Assembly (NCBI GenBank): GCA_038250235.1
Contig: JBBSCO010000092.1
Location: forward strand, 1-7,681
Direction of reading: 5' to 3'
Origin: JAAUTS01 sp038250235
GTDB taxonomy: Bacteria > Verrucomicrobiota > Verrucomicrobiia > Methylacidiphilales > JAAUTS01
DNA: 7,681 nt
The notes beneath the pieces were generated by a model. That model made no database searches. It was not told the origin of the DNA and saw nothing but the letters and a program-made list of their open reading frames with translations. Position 1 is the first letter of the stretch. Each line of letters starts with the position of its first letter. The position numbers were made by a program, and so were the translations under genes. Below are positions 1-5,737 of this stretch, one piece after another.

Positions 1-6
1 CGTGTA

Positions 7-1971
7 ATGCATCGGATGGAATGGATGGAACATTCCATGCATTCCCGGATTAATACCTCCTCGTGGTCCAGTGAGGGCTTTTCCCCGGATGGGGCGGTTT
101 TGGAATGGCTGATACGGCCCGTTTCCGAAGTGCTGGACGGGGTTCCCTATGAAGGATTCGCCAGCAAGTATTCCTATCATGTTCCCGGGGTTGCCATCTA
201 TCAACTGCAGGAAAAAGGGAGTTGGGAACTGGGGGGTCATGCCATTGGAAACACGTTCATCATGCGGGGAGGATTCGATCAACCCGTCGCAAAAATGCAA
301 AAAGGAAAAGGTTATCAAACCGGCTGGACGCTGCCCGGCATTGCCAACCCGAACGTCTTTCAGCACCTTCCTCTCTACGCCCAGTTGCAGGGTTTTACCT
401 TCCAGCATGACGGTCGCCATGCTCTGATTACCAGGCACAATTGCCCCTCGCATGTGCGCAGTCTTTTTGCCAAGGAGACGGACGGTGATCTGTTACTTCA
501 CTTTAACCAGTACTGCTTTGATCTCACGGACCGGGTGGAGACTCCAGAACGGCTGGTTTTGGTGGCACCCCTTCCCGGAAAGAAGCCGCACCAGATATTC
601 AATCATTTCCTGGGGGTTAGGGATAAAATCCAAACTGACATGCGGGAACATTACGGGCTGCGGCACGATCCGGCACGGCCCAGTGCCCACGTTGAAACCT
701 GGGAAATCGCAAAAATGGAAAATTTACCGGATATTTTCCGGCAACTTGACCGTTGGGGGATACGCCGGTCCTTTTTGATGCCTCTCTGGCGCAGCAATAC
801 GACAGAGATCATTCCCCGTTTTATCTCGGATCGCGATAAATTCGGCGAGTTGGGCAACATGTGCTGTCCCTTGGAACTTGAAATAGCGGAATGTTATGGC
901 GGGTGGGAAGGATTAAAACAGGCTCTGGCTCCGGCCCGCAGTTCCGGACTGGAAGTCTATCTCTGGTATGGTTCCCATTTCTCTTCGTTTTCTCCTTTGG
1001 CAGGACAAATCCCGGATCTCTTTGCACGGGATCAAACAGGGCAGAATCAGCGCAACAACTACGGCCATGTCCTCTTTGCCGTGAATCAGAACAGCACTGC
1101 CTACCGGGACTATCTGTTTGACCGCTTTCGCCGGGCCAGGGACTGTGGGATCAAGGGAGTTTTCCGGGACAGTCACTTCAACATGGCCGCAGACACGTTC
1201 AATTACCTTCAGACACCCTATGAGGTGGCCGTGAGACAAACGGTCACGGCGGATCAGGTTGGTTTCCTGAAAGGGCATGAGACGATTTCCAAACCGATGA
1301 TCCGTTCAATGCACGATGCCGAAGTTGGGATTCAACGTGTTTTTCAGCAGGAATTGGGTTTGCTTTATTATGTGGAGTCGGCGGGTCTGCTTGGAACTCC
1401 GATGTGCGGGACGGATTACGACATGGTCCGTCACTATGAATGGATTTTTTCCGACATGGAAACGGAGTTGAACCCGGTCAAAGTCTCGGCCCATGGGGAT
1501 TCCAACTATGGGGCCTATTTCCGGGGTCTCTCCGTCCGCCTGTTTTACAAGCCATCGGTAGAAATCAACCAATGGCCCTCGTCTGAAGCTGTGTCTGCGT
1601 GGTGGGACAGGATAACAATGCCCTCTTTGTTAAAAAGCTATGCTGTTGTTGAGCCGATGATGCAGAGCATGCGTTTATTGCCGGACGGGAACGGAGTGAT
1701 TTGGACTTCTGAGAAAGGCAGTGTTTTGTTTATCTACAAAACCTGCAATTTTGAAGTTTCGAAAGACTATCAGCTACGGCAGGTTAAGGAAGGTGGTGTC
1801 CTGGATCTGCACCGGCATGCTGGAAAAAATCTGCAGGCCTTCAGTATTTATACGTTGGCTCTCGAACATTCGGCTGATTCCGGTCTTGAGCCTTTCCCCC
1901 AGGATTTCTCCGATGAGACCTGCCTGGCGTTGAGTGCTGGAGAGAGCTCTAGGCAGCCGTTACAGACTTGA
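7..1971 (+). CDS. GH36-like (clan GH-D-like) TIM-barrel protein, putative glycoside hydrolase
   Basis: Probable carbohydrate-active enzyme; the substrate cannot be read from the sequence. Residues about 20-190 look like an N-terminal beta-rich domain. Residues about 230-480 have the alternating pattern of a TIM barrel: W-G-I-R-R-S-F-L near 250, L-E-V-Y-L-W-Y-G near 315-322, then a Y-R-D-Y-L-F-D-R-F segment (366-374) leading to G-I-K-G-V-F-R-D-S-H-F-N (381-392). That last segment sits where clan GH-D enzymes carry the nucleophile Asp, so D388 is a candidate. A C-terminal beta domain follows from about 550. No signal peptide is visible, so it is probably cytoplasmic. The frame has no stop up to base 1, so the true start may lie outside the window. 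ATGs at 7, 16, 25 and 37 are all possible starts, and the first 13 residues are unusually Met-rich. Family assignment is tentative; the gene itself is convincing. Confidence 0.7.
   Translation: MHRMEWMEHSMHSRINTSSWSSEGFSPDGAVLEWLIRPVSEVLDGVPYEGFASKYSYHVPGVAIYQLQEKGSWELGGHAIGNTFIMRGGFDQPVAKMQKGKGYQTGWTLPGIANPNVFQHLPLYAQLQGFTFQHDGRHALITRHNCPSHVRSLFAKETDGDLLLHFNQYCFDLTDRVETPERLVLVAPLPGKKPHQIFNHFLGVRDKIQTDMREHYGLRHDPARPSAHVETWEIAKMENLPDIFRQLDRWGIRRSFLMPLWRSNTTEIIPRFISDRDKFGELGNMCCPLELEIAECYGGWEGLKQALAPARSSGLEVYLWYGSHFSSFSPLAGQIPDLFARDQTGQNQRNNYGHVLFAVNQNSTAYRDYLFDRFRRARDCGIKGVFRDSHFNMAADTFNYLQTPYEVAVRQTVTADQVGFLKGHETISKPMIRSMHDAEVGIQRVFQQELGLLYYVESAGLLGTPMCGTDYDMVRHYEWIFSDMETELNPVKVSAHGDSNYGAYFRGLSVRLFYKPSVEINQWPSSEAVSAWWDRITMPSLLKSYAVVEPMMQSMRLLPDGNGVIWTSEKGSVLFIYKTCNFEVSKDYQLRQVKEGGVLDLHRHAGKNLQAFSIYTLALEHSADSGLEPFPQDFSDETCLALSAGESSRQPLQT
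18..45. promoter_or_regulatory. 28-bp near-perfect palindrome at the start of the glycosidase-like gene
   Basis: The two 14-nt halves are reverse complements except for one mismatched pair (24/39) and the central pair. The left half lies within a 9-nt direct repeat of the form GGATGGAA(T/C), at 14-22 and 23-31. It overlaps all the candidate start codons after the first. If translation begins at 37 or inside the palindrome, this could be an operator or a hairpin masking the start. If the gene begins further upstream, it is simply coding sequence. Regulatory function is inference only. Confidence 0.3.
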
Positions 1972-2039
1972 GCCCCGTATTTAACAAGGGATGGGGGAAG
2001 TCACCATATACCAATAGATCCGTGGGATTAACTACAGTC

Positions 2040-2139
2040 GTTGAGTCTGTGGAAGTCGCAGGCAAGGCGCGACGAAGGAGCATGTCCGGCGGACCTGTGA
2101 CTGAGAAGCAACGCAGCATGAGGGTTCCACAGGCTCAAC
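2040..2139 (+). repeat. Hairpin module A of the structured element
   Basis: A 15-bp basal stem pairs 2040-2054 with 2125-2139, with one G-T wobble at 2046/2133. The tip is a small hairpin with GTCC at 2084-2087, a three-base loop, and GGAC at 2091-2094. Between stem and tip are two sequence blocks that recur in module B: CAAGGCGCG (2063-2071) followed by GAGCAT (2078-2083) on the 5' side, and CTGTGACTGAGAAGCAAC (2095-2112) on the 3' side. The orientation given is the one in which these blocks read 5' to 3'. Its role is unknown. Confidence 0.7.
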
Positions 2140-2145
2140 CCGTAG

Positions 2146-2247
2146 GGCGGGGGAGCTTTTGCCCCTGGCCGGTGTTGCTCCTCGCTCACAGCCCCCTGCG
2201 GGGATGCTCGCTCCACGCGCCTTGGCCAGAAACAAAATCTCCCGCCG
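2146..2247 (-). repeat. Hairpin module B, inverted diverged copy of module A
   Basis: Read on the minus strand it repeats module A: CAAGGCGCG (2224-2216, 9 of 9 identical), GAGCAT, a terminal hairpin CCCC-GCA-GGGG, and an 18-nt block at 2191-2174 identical to module A at 15 of 18 positions. The basal stem is different in sequence from module A's. Its outer part pairs GGCGGGGGAG (2146-2155 region) with CTCCCGCC (2239-2246), and its inner part pairs CTGGCC (2165-2170) with GGCCAG (2224-2229). The two parts are separated by an imperfect T/A-rich stretch. Changed stems with kept pairing are what a conserved structure predicts. Confidence 0.7.
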
Positions 2248-2279
2248 CGACTGTAGTCTATCCCACGGATCTATTAGTA

Positions 2280-2494
2280 AAACGAAGAATAAGATTCCAA
2301 GAATCTCTATCACCGGGATTTTCGGATACGGATCCAAACACTTCCACAAGCTGCTTGAGGTTGAGAAACCGGGAAAGATTCGGTTGGTGGCGGCGAAAGT
2401 TATCAACCCCGACCAGGTATCCGGGAAGCGTGCTTTTCTTGAAAATCAGGGGGATTCATTATTTAATGGTTAGTGGAACATGTTGAGCCGGGTC
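2280..2494 (+). pseudogene. N-terminal remnant of a Gfo/Idh/MocA-family oxidoreductase
   Basis: The frame reading K-I-P-R-I-S-I-T-G-I-F-G-Y-G-S-K-H, then E-K-P-G-K-I-R-L-V-A-A-K-V-I-N-P-D-Q-V, matches the start of Gfo/Idh/MocA dehydrogenases. It shows the first beta strand and glycine-rich NAD(P)-binding turn (I-x-G-x-x-G-Y-G), then the second strand leading to the I-N-P helix. A stop codon, TAG at 2471-2473, interrupts it. The frame continues with W-N-M-L-S-R, which fits the family's D-Y-x-x-M-L pattern if the TAG was once a Tyr codon. Nothing recognisable of the remaining roughly 300 residues follows. No start codon remains: the coding similarity begins at the right tip of the 271-bp element. 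It probably belonged with the upstream glycosidase-like gene in a sugar-catabolism operon. Family call is fairly firm; the exact end is uncertain. Confidence 0.65.
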
Positions 2495-2545
2495 GCTTCG
2501 GATAGACCATGGGGTTTTAGACCCTGATATTCCGGAGGCTTCCCT

Positions 2546-2770
2546 ATGGGGCACAGTATTTTTCCGGTGCGATGCCGCCATCACAGATCCAGAGTAAGCC
2601 CCAAACCATTGGCGAAATCATTTCTTGCGGCCTGGTTAAAGGAGAATTTCGTTGATGGAACGGATGTGCCGGTTGAAATTATAAAAGAGATTGTCATCGC
2701 CTCCGAAATAAAATCCCTGATGTGCTTAGTAGTTTCTGGCGCCACTTTCGCGTTTGTTGGTGAAAAATAG
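2546..2770 (+). CDS. Unrecognised small reading frame of 74 codons, doubtful
   Basis: An open frame from an ATG at 2546 in the same phase as the Gfo/Idh remnant, separated from it by stops at 2471 and 2525. The N-terminal third is rich in Arg and His and looks non-coding. The C-terminal part (V-P-V-E-I-I-K-E-I-V-I-A-S-E-I-K-S-L) is more protein-like. I recognise no family. It could be a piece of a decayed gene or chance. No convincing ribosome binding site precedes it. The rest of 2495-2861 holds nothing I can identify. Confidence 0.15.
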   Translation: MGHSIFPVRCRHHRSRVSPKPLAKSFLAAWLKENFVDGTDVPVEIIKEIVIASEIKSLMCLVVSGATFAFVGEK

Positions 2771-2861
2771 AGCCCTTACGGTGCAGAAAAAACCTAAAAC
2801 AACGATGCTGATTAAGGCGTTACAAGTCTTGATTTCAAGCGTGAAGTGCAAAGAAAGAATG

Positions 2862-2883
2862 CCGTGAAGCTTCCGGTTTTTTT
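2862..2883 (+). terminator. Possible weak intrinsic terminator between convergent genes
   Basis: CCG-T-GA, a four-base AGCT loop, TC-CGG (2862-2876), followed by seven T residues (2877-2883). The stem is only five pairs with one bulge, so it is weak. It points with plus-strand transcription coming from the glycosidase-like side, and its T-run overlaps the trmL stop codon. On the minus strand the same hairpin is followed by a pyrimidine-rich stretch, so weak bidirectional activity is conceivable. Confidence 0.35.
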
Positions 2884-3355
2884 ATAGGTTGGAAGATGAA
2901 TTGCCGAAGCGGGTTTGGCGCAGGGCTTCGTAGAGGACGATGGCCACGCTGCTGGAAAGGTTCAGGCTGCGGGCGTCGGGATTCAACATGGGGATGGTGC
3001 GGGTGTGTTCTGGGTATTGGGCGAGCAGACTTTCGCCGAGACCTTTGCTCTCGCGTCCGAAGAGCAAATAATCCCCATCCTTGAAGGTGGTTTCATAGCA
3101 GGAGTGTTTGGCTTTAGTGCTGAGCATGTAAAAAGAAGCTCCCGCCAAAGTCGGCACAAAACGTTCCCAGGATTCGTAGGTGACATAATCCAGCAGATTC
3201 CAGTAATCCATCCCGGCCCGCTTCAGATGTTTTTCGTCCAGGCTGAAACCCAGAGGACCCACGAGATGAAGGCGTGTGCGGGTGGCGGCACAAAGACGGG
3301 CGATGTTGCCAGTGTTGGGGGGGATTTCGGGTTCGACCAGAACAACATTTAGCAT
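2882..3355 (-). CDS. trmL: tRNA (cytidine(34)-2'-O)-methyltransferase TrmL (SPOUT family)
   Basis: TrmL uses S-adenosylmethionine to 2'-O-methylate the wobble nucleotide of certain leucine tRNAs, acting as a cytoplasmic homodimer. The 157 residues match the usual length of this minimal SPOUT enzyme. All three SPOUT motifs are visible: N-T-G-N-I-A-R-L at 14-21, F-G-R-E-S-K-G-L at 99-106, and the knot-forming I-P-M...A-R-S-L-N-L-S-S-S-V-A-I-V-L-Y-E-A at 121-144. The ATG at 3355 begins directly at the first beta strand (M-L-N-V-V-L-V-E-P), as in homologues. No Shine-Dalgarno precedes it; the leader ends in TTCCT before ATG. It lies 59 bp downstream of truA on the same strand, which suggests co-transcription. 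Related TrmH-type methyltransferases are longer, so the TrmL call is secure. Confidence 0.93.
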   Translation of the reverse strand: MLNVVLVEPEIPPNTGNIARLCAATRTRLHLVGPLGFSLDEKHLKRAGMDYWNLLDYVTYESWERFVPTLAGASFYMLSTKAKHSCYETTFKDGDYLLFGRESKGLGESLLAQYPEHTRTIPMLNPDARSLNLSSSVAIVLYEALRQTRFGNSSSNL

Positions 3356-3370
3356 AGGAACGAAGAATTT

Positions 3371-3403
3371 AACGTAAAGACGCTATGAGGCAAAGGCGTA
3401 AAG
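3371..3403. repeat. Short degenerate repeat in the truA-trmL gap
   Basis: CGTAAAG occurs at 3373-3379 and 3397-3403, with related CAAAGGCG-type sequence between them. It resembles a decayed run of units about 9-12 nt long. This fills most of the 59-bp gap between the two tRNA-modification genes. No other function is visible. Confidence 0.3.
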
Positions 3404-3414
3404 TTTTCGGAATT

Positions 3415-4164
3415 TCAGTAAAATACTTTGTAGAGGTAAAGACCGTGAGACGGAGCAGTCTGGGGGGCTTCGGAACGCTTGCAGGCTTCGAGAATGGCTT
3501 TGAACTCGGAGGCTGTGATCCTGCCGCGACCGACTTTGATCAAGGCGCCTGTCAAGTTGCGGACCATCCGATACAGAAAGCCGTCGGCACGAAAACGCAG
3601 GCTGACCAAAGGGCCTTCCTGTTGCAGGCTCACCGACTGCATCGTGCGGACCATGGTCGTCCGGGCGTAACCGGGGTTGCTGGCAAAGGATGAGAAGTCG
3701 TGGGTGCCCATCAGATGTTGCTGGGCTTCCTTCATGGCTTTGAAGTCGAGAGACATCGGTTGATGAAAAGCTTTCATGTGTTCGAAGGGATCCATGACTT
3801 CCCCGTTGTAGATGCGGTAGAGATATTCTTTTCCTTTGCAGGTGAAGCGGGCATGGAACTCTTCCGGGACTTCTTTACATCCAAGAATGCGTATTTGTTC
3901 GGGAAGATTGTGGTTCAGGGCGCGGCGAAGTTCGTTGAGATCCTTGAATTTTACGGGAGCCTGGAAATTGGCGATCTGTCCAAGGGCGTGGACGCCGGCA
4001 TCGGTGCGGCCGGAGCCATAGAGGTGATATCGTTCGCCCCAAAGTGTCGTAATGGCTTTTTCAATCAGAGACTGAACCGTGTCGTCCTTGGCCTGGATCT
4101 GCCAGCCCGCAAAGCGGGTGCCATCGTAGGCGATAGTGAGGTGATGGTTGACGAGGCCGGACAT
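3415..4164 (-). CDS. truA: tRNA pseudouridine(38-40) synthase TruA
   Basis: TruA isomerises uridine to pseudouridine at positions 38-40 in the anticodon stem-loop of many tRNAs and works as a cytoplasmic homodimer. The catalytic motif G-S-G-R-T-D-A-G-V-H-A lies at residues 50-60, with D55 as the invariant nucleophilic Asp. Other family signatures are A-Y-D-G-T-R-F-A-G-W-Q (12-22), the N-H-N-L-P segment after residue 85, the K-G-K-E-Y-L-Y-R segment, and F-L-Y-R-M-V-R near the C-terminal third. The length of 249 residues is normal. The start at 4164 places the first strand about nine residues in. No Shine-Dalgarno is present; the leader ends in CTTCCC before ATG. It is followed by trmL and lies 142 bp downstream of lpdA, beyond a terminator-like hairpin, so it may have its own promoter. 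Confidence 0.95.
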   Translation of the reverse strand: MSGLVNHHLTIAYDGTRFAGWQIQAKDDTVQSLIEKAITTLWGERYHLYGSGRTDAGVHALGQIANFQAPVKFKDLNELRRALNHNLPEQIRILGCKEVPEEFHARFTCKGKEYLYRIYNGEVMDPFEHMKAFHQPMSLDFKAMKEAQQHLMGTHDFSSFASNPGYARTTMVRTMQSVSLQQEGPLVSLRFRADGFLYRMVRNLTGALIKVGRGRITASEFKAILEACKRSEAPQTAPSHGLYLYKVFY

Positions 4165-4181
4165 GGGAAGAGTGAAGCAGG

Positions 4182-4208
4182 ATTCCGGAAAAATTACAGT
4201 GCCGGAAT
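4182..4208 (-). promoter_or_regulatory. Inverted repeat in the truA leader
   Basis: A perfect 7-nt inverted repeat, ATTCCGG at 4182-4188 and CCGGAAT at 4202-4208, with a 13-nt A/T-rich spacer. It lies 17 bp upstream of the truA start. It could be an operator overlapping a promoter or a leader hairpin. No clear -35/-10 pair could be assigned, and the role is unproven. Confidence 0.3.
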
Positions 4209-4227
4209 GTAGCCCGCTAAATCCGCG

Positions 4228-4250
4228 AAAAAACCGTGTCTTAAACGGTT
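4228..4250 (-). terminator. Intrinsic terminator downstream of lpdA
   Basis: On the minus strand AACCGT (4250-4245), a seven-base loop, and ACGGTT (4237-4232) form a six-pair stem. It is followed by four further T residues (4231-4228). It lies 57 bp past the lpdA stop codon and would end the sucA-sucB-lpdA transcript before truA. The stem is short, so partial read-through into truA-trmL is possible. Confidence 0.55.
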
Positions 4251-4278
4251 AAGAATTCTTTTAGTCTTCGTTTAGCGC

Positions 4279-4296
4279 CCATTCGCGCCATTCGTG
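4279..4296. repeat. Tandem 9-nt repeat after lpdA
   Basis: CCATTCGCG at 4279-4287 is directly followed by CCATTCGTG at 4288-4296. One base differs. The pair sits between the lpdA stop codon and the terminator hairpin. It looks like a small degenerate short-period repeat of the kind seen in the other minus-strand gaps. Confidence 0.45.
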
Positions 4297-4306
4297 TGAA
4301 TCAGAC

Positions 4307-5686
4307 TTAATGCGTCGCCGCATGGGCGGCTTCCTTGAGAACCTCCGACATGGTCGGATGGGAATGAATAGTGCGTGCCAGGTCTTCGGCACTGCCGTTG
4401 AACTCCATCAAGAGCACAGCTTCGGCAATGAGTTCAGAGGCATTTCCTGCGATGACATGCACTCCCAGAACTCGATCGGTTTTTTCGTCGGCAAGTATTT
4501 TGGCAAAGCCTTCGGTCATATCGTTGGCTTTCGCACGCGCGTTGGCCATAAAGGGATATTTGCCGGAGCGGTAGGGGATACCCTTTTCCTTGAGTTGTTC
4601 CTCGCTGAGACCGACGCTGGCGACTTCTGGGGAAGTGTAGATCACATTGGGAATAACGTTGTAATTGACCTGTCCGGCCTGTCCGGCGAGACGTTCGGCC
4701 ACGGCCGTTCCTTCGGCTTCGGCTTTGTGGGCGAGCATAGGACCATCGGTGATATCACCCACGGCGTAGATACCGGGAGCTGTGGTCTGCCAGACCTGAT
4801 CCACTTGGATGCGTGCTTTCTCAGTAAGTTTAACTCCCGCTTTGTCCAGACCGAGGTTTTCGGTGTAAGGCTTGCGACCGACGGCCACGAGCACTTTTTC
4901 TGCTGTGAGAGTGATTTCTTTTCCCTCCTGTTCGGCAGTCAGGGTCACTGCTTTTTTGTCTTTTGTGGCGGATTTGACTTTGGTGTTCAAATGGAAAACA
5001 AGTCCTTGTTTTTCCAGGGAACGCTGCAGGGTGGTGGAGAGTTCGATGTCGCCGGTGGCGGCAATGCGCGGGAGGAATTCAACCACGCTGACCTTGGTGC
5101 CCAGGCGGGCCCAGACGGAACCCAGTTCCAAACCGATGGCACCGGCGCCAATGACGATGAGGGATTCGGGGATTTTATCGAAAGCGATGGCATGGTCACT
5201 ACTGACAACCTGTTGTCCGTCGAAGGGGAGGAAGGGCAGTTCGATGACCGAGCTTCCGGTCGCCAATAAAATGTTCCTGGCTTCGAGTTCCTGGTTTCCG
5301 GTCGGGGAAGTAATGAGAACTTTGCCGTTGCCCAGAAGAGAGCCGTGGCCTTCGTAGCGGGTGACGTTGTTTTTCTTGAAGAGGAATTCGATACCTTTGT
5401 TCAAACCTGAGACGACATCCAGCTTCCGCTTCATCATCGCTCCCAGGTCGATTTTCAGATCTTTGGCCACGATGCCGTGGGCGGCGAAGCGGTGGGAGGC
5501 GAAATGGAAATATTCGCTGGAGGCCAGGAGTGCCTTGCTGGGGATGCAGCCGACATTGAGGCAGGTGCCGCCGAGGGGCTTGGATTTTTCAATGCAGGCG
5601 GTTTTGAGTCCGAGCTGGGCCGCGCGAACGGCGGCTATGTAACCGGCGGGGCCGGAACCGATGATGATGAGGTCAAATGAAGACAT
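4307..5686 (-). CDS. lpdA: Dihydrolipoyl dehydrogenase (E3 of 2-oxoacid dehydrogenase complexes)
   Basis: A flavoprotein that reoxidises the dihydrolipoyl group on E2 and passes electrons through FAD to NAD+. The N-terminal FAD-binding turn G-S-G-P-A-G is at residues 10-15, and the redox disulfide C42/C47 is in G-G-T-C-L-N-V-G-C-I-P-S-K. The NAD-binding turn G-A-G-A-I-G is at 180-185. The second FAD motif, G-I-Y-A-V-G-D, is in the usual place after residue 300. The C-terminal interface domain ends with H-P-T-M-S-E, giving the catalytic His443/Glu448 pair. The 459 residues are standard and there is no fused lipoyl domain. It is the third gene of the 2-oxoglutarate dehydrogenase cluster, 51 bp after sucB, and may also serve other complexes encoded elsewhere. 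The leader before the ATG is A/T-rich with no Shine-Dalgarno and contains a heptamer repeat array. Nothing appears missing. Confidence 0.97.
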   Translation of the reverse strand: MSSFDLIIIGSGPAGYIAAVRAAQLGLKTACIEKSKPLGGTCLNVGCIPSKALLASSEYFHFASHRFAAHGIVAKDLKIDLGAMMKRKLDVVSGLNKGIEFLFKKNNVTRYEGHGSLLGNGKVLITSPTGNQELEARNILLATGSSVIELPFLPFDGQQVVSSDHAIAFDKIPESLIVIGAGAIGLELGSVWARLGTKVSVVEFLPRIAATGDIELSTTLQRSLEKQGLVFHLNTKVKSATKDKKAVTLTAEQEGKEITLTAEKVLVAVGRKPYTENLGLDKAGVKLTEKARIQVDQVWQTTAPGIYAVGDITDGPMLAHKAEAEGTAVAERLAGQAGQVNYNVIPNVIYTSPEVASVGLSEEQLKEKGIPYRSGKYPFMANARAKANDMTEGFAKILADEKTDRVLGVHVIAGNASELIAEAVLLMEFNGSAEDLARTIHSHPTMSEVLKEAAHAATH

Positions 5687-5691
5687 TTAAT

Positions 5692-5726
5692 TTTTGAATA
5701 TTGAGTGCAGATTGCTGAGTGTTGAA
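5692..5726. repeat. Five degenerate 7-nt repeats in the sucB-lpdA gap
   Basis: Exactly five consecutive 7-nt units occupy 35 of the 51 intergenic bases. Most units follow T-N-T-T-G-A-(A/G) on the plus strand, for example TATTGAG at 5699-5705 and TGTTGAA at 5720-5726. The middle unit is the most diverged. The array ends only five bases before the lpdA start codon, where a ribosome binding site would normally be. Its role is unknown. Confidence 0.55.
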
Positions 5727-5737
5727 TCGGGAACGGA

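Larger units (their letters stand above)
2009..2279. repeat. 271-bp structured palindromic element with 32-nt terminal inverted repeats
   Basis: The ends at 2009-2040 and 2248-2279 are inverted repeats with 3 mismatches in 32 positions; the shared core is ATAGATCCGTGGGAT followed by ACTACAGTCG. Between them lie two hairpin modules (2040-2139 and about 2146-2247) that are inverted, diverged copies of one another. Fully folded, the element would be a three-way junction with an outer stem, two arms and only about six unpaired bases (2140-2145) between the arms. It starts 37 bp after the glycosidase-like stop codon. No good open reading frame explains it, and the frames that cross it are not protein-like. 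A TA dinucleotide at both tips would fit an IS630/mariner-type target duplication, but TA is part of the inverted repeat, so this is weak. It could be a MITE-like element, a REP/BIME-type repeat, or a dispersed structured RNA. Confidence 0.8.

Noticed and set aside
2040..2139. Integron attC site: module A ends in GTTGAGT and GCTCAAC, which match the GTTRRRY and RYYYAAC core patterns
   Set aside because: In attC the inverse core RYYYAAC comes first and GTTRRRY last; here the order is the reverse. Module B lacks such ends, and no cassette or integrase is visible.
2009..2279. CRISPR array or tRNA-like gene
   Set aside because: There are only two inverted, diverged modules rather than regular direct repeats with spacers, and no tRNA cloverleaf with a T-loop consensus could be drawn.
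1968..2486. 172-codon plus-strand reading frame across the structured element
   Set aside because: Most of it translates the palindromic repeats, giving a low-complexity Arg/Ser/Pro-rich product. The recognisable Gfo/Idh similarity lies in a different frame.
2641..2684. Small gene starting at the ATG at 2655 behind a GGAG motif
   Set aside because: The frame closes after nine codons.
4310..5269. 319-codon reading frame opposite lpdA
   Set aside because: It is a shadow frame of lpdA, Gly/Phe-rich without family features, while lpdA on the other strand is unambiguous.
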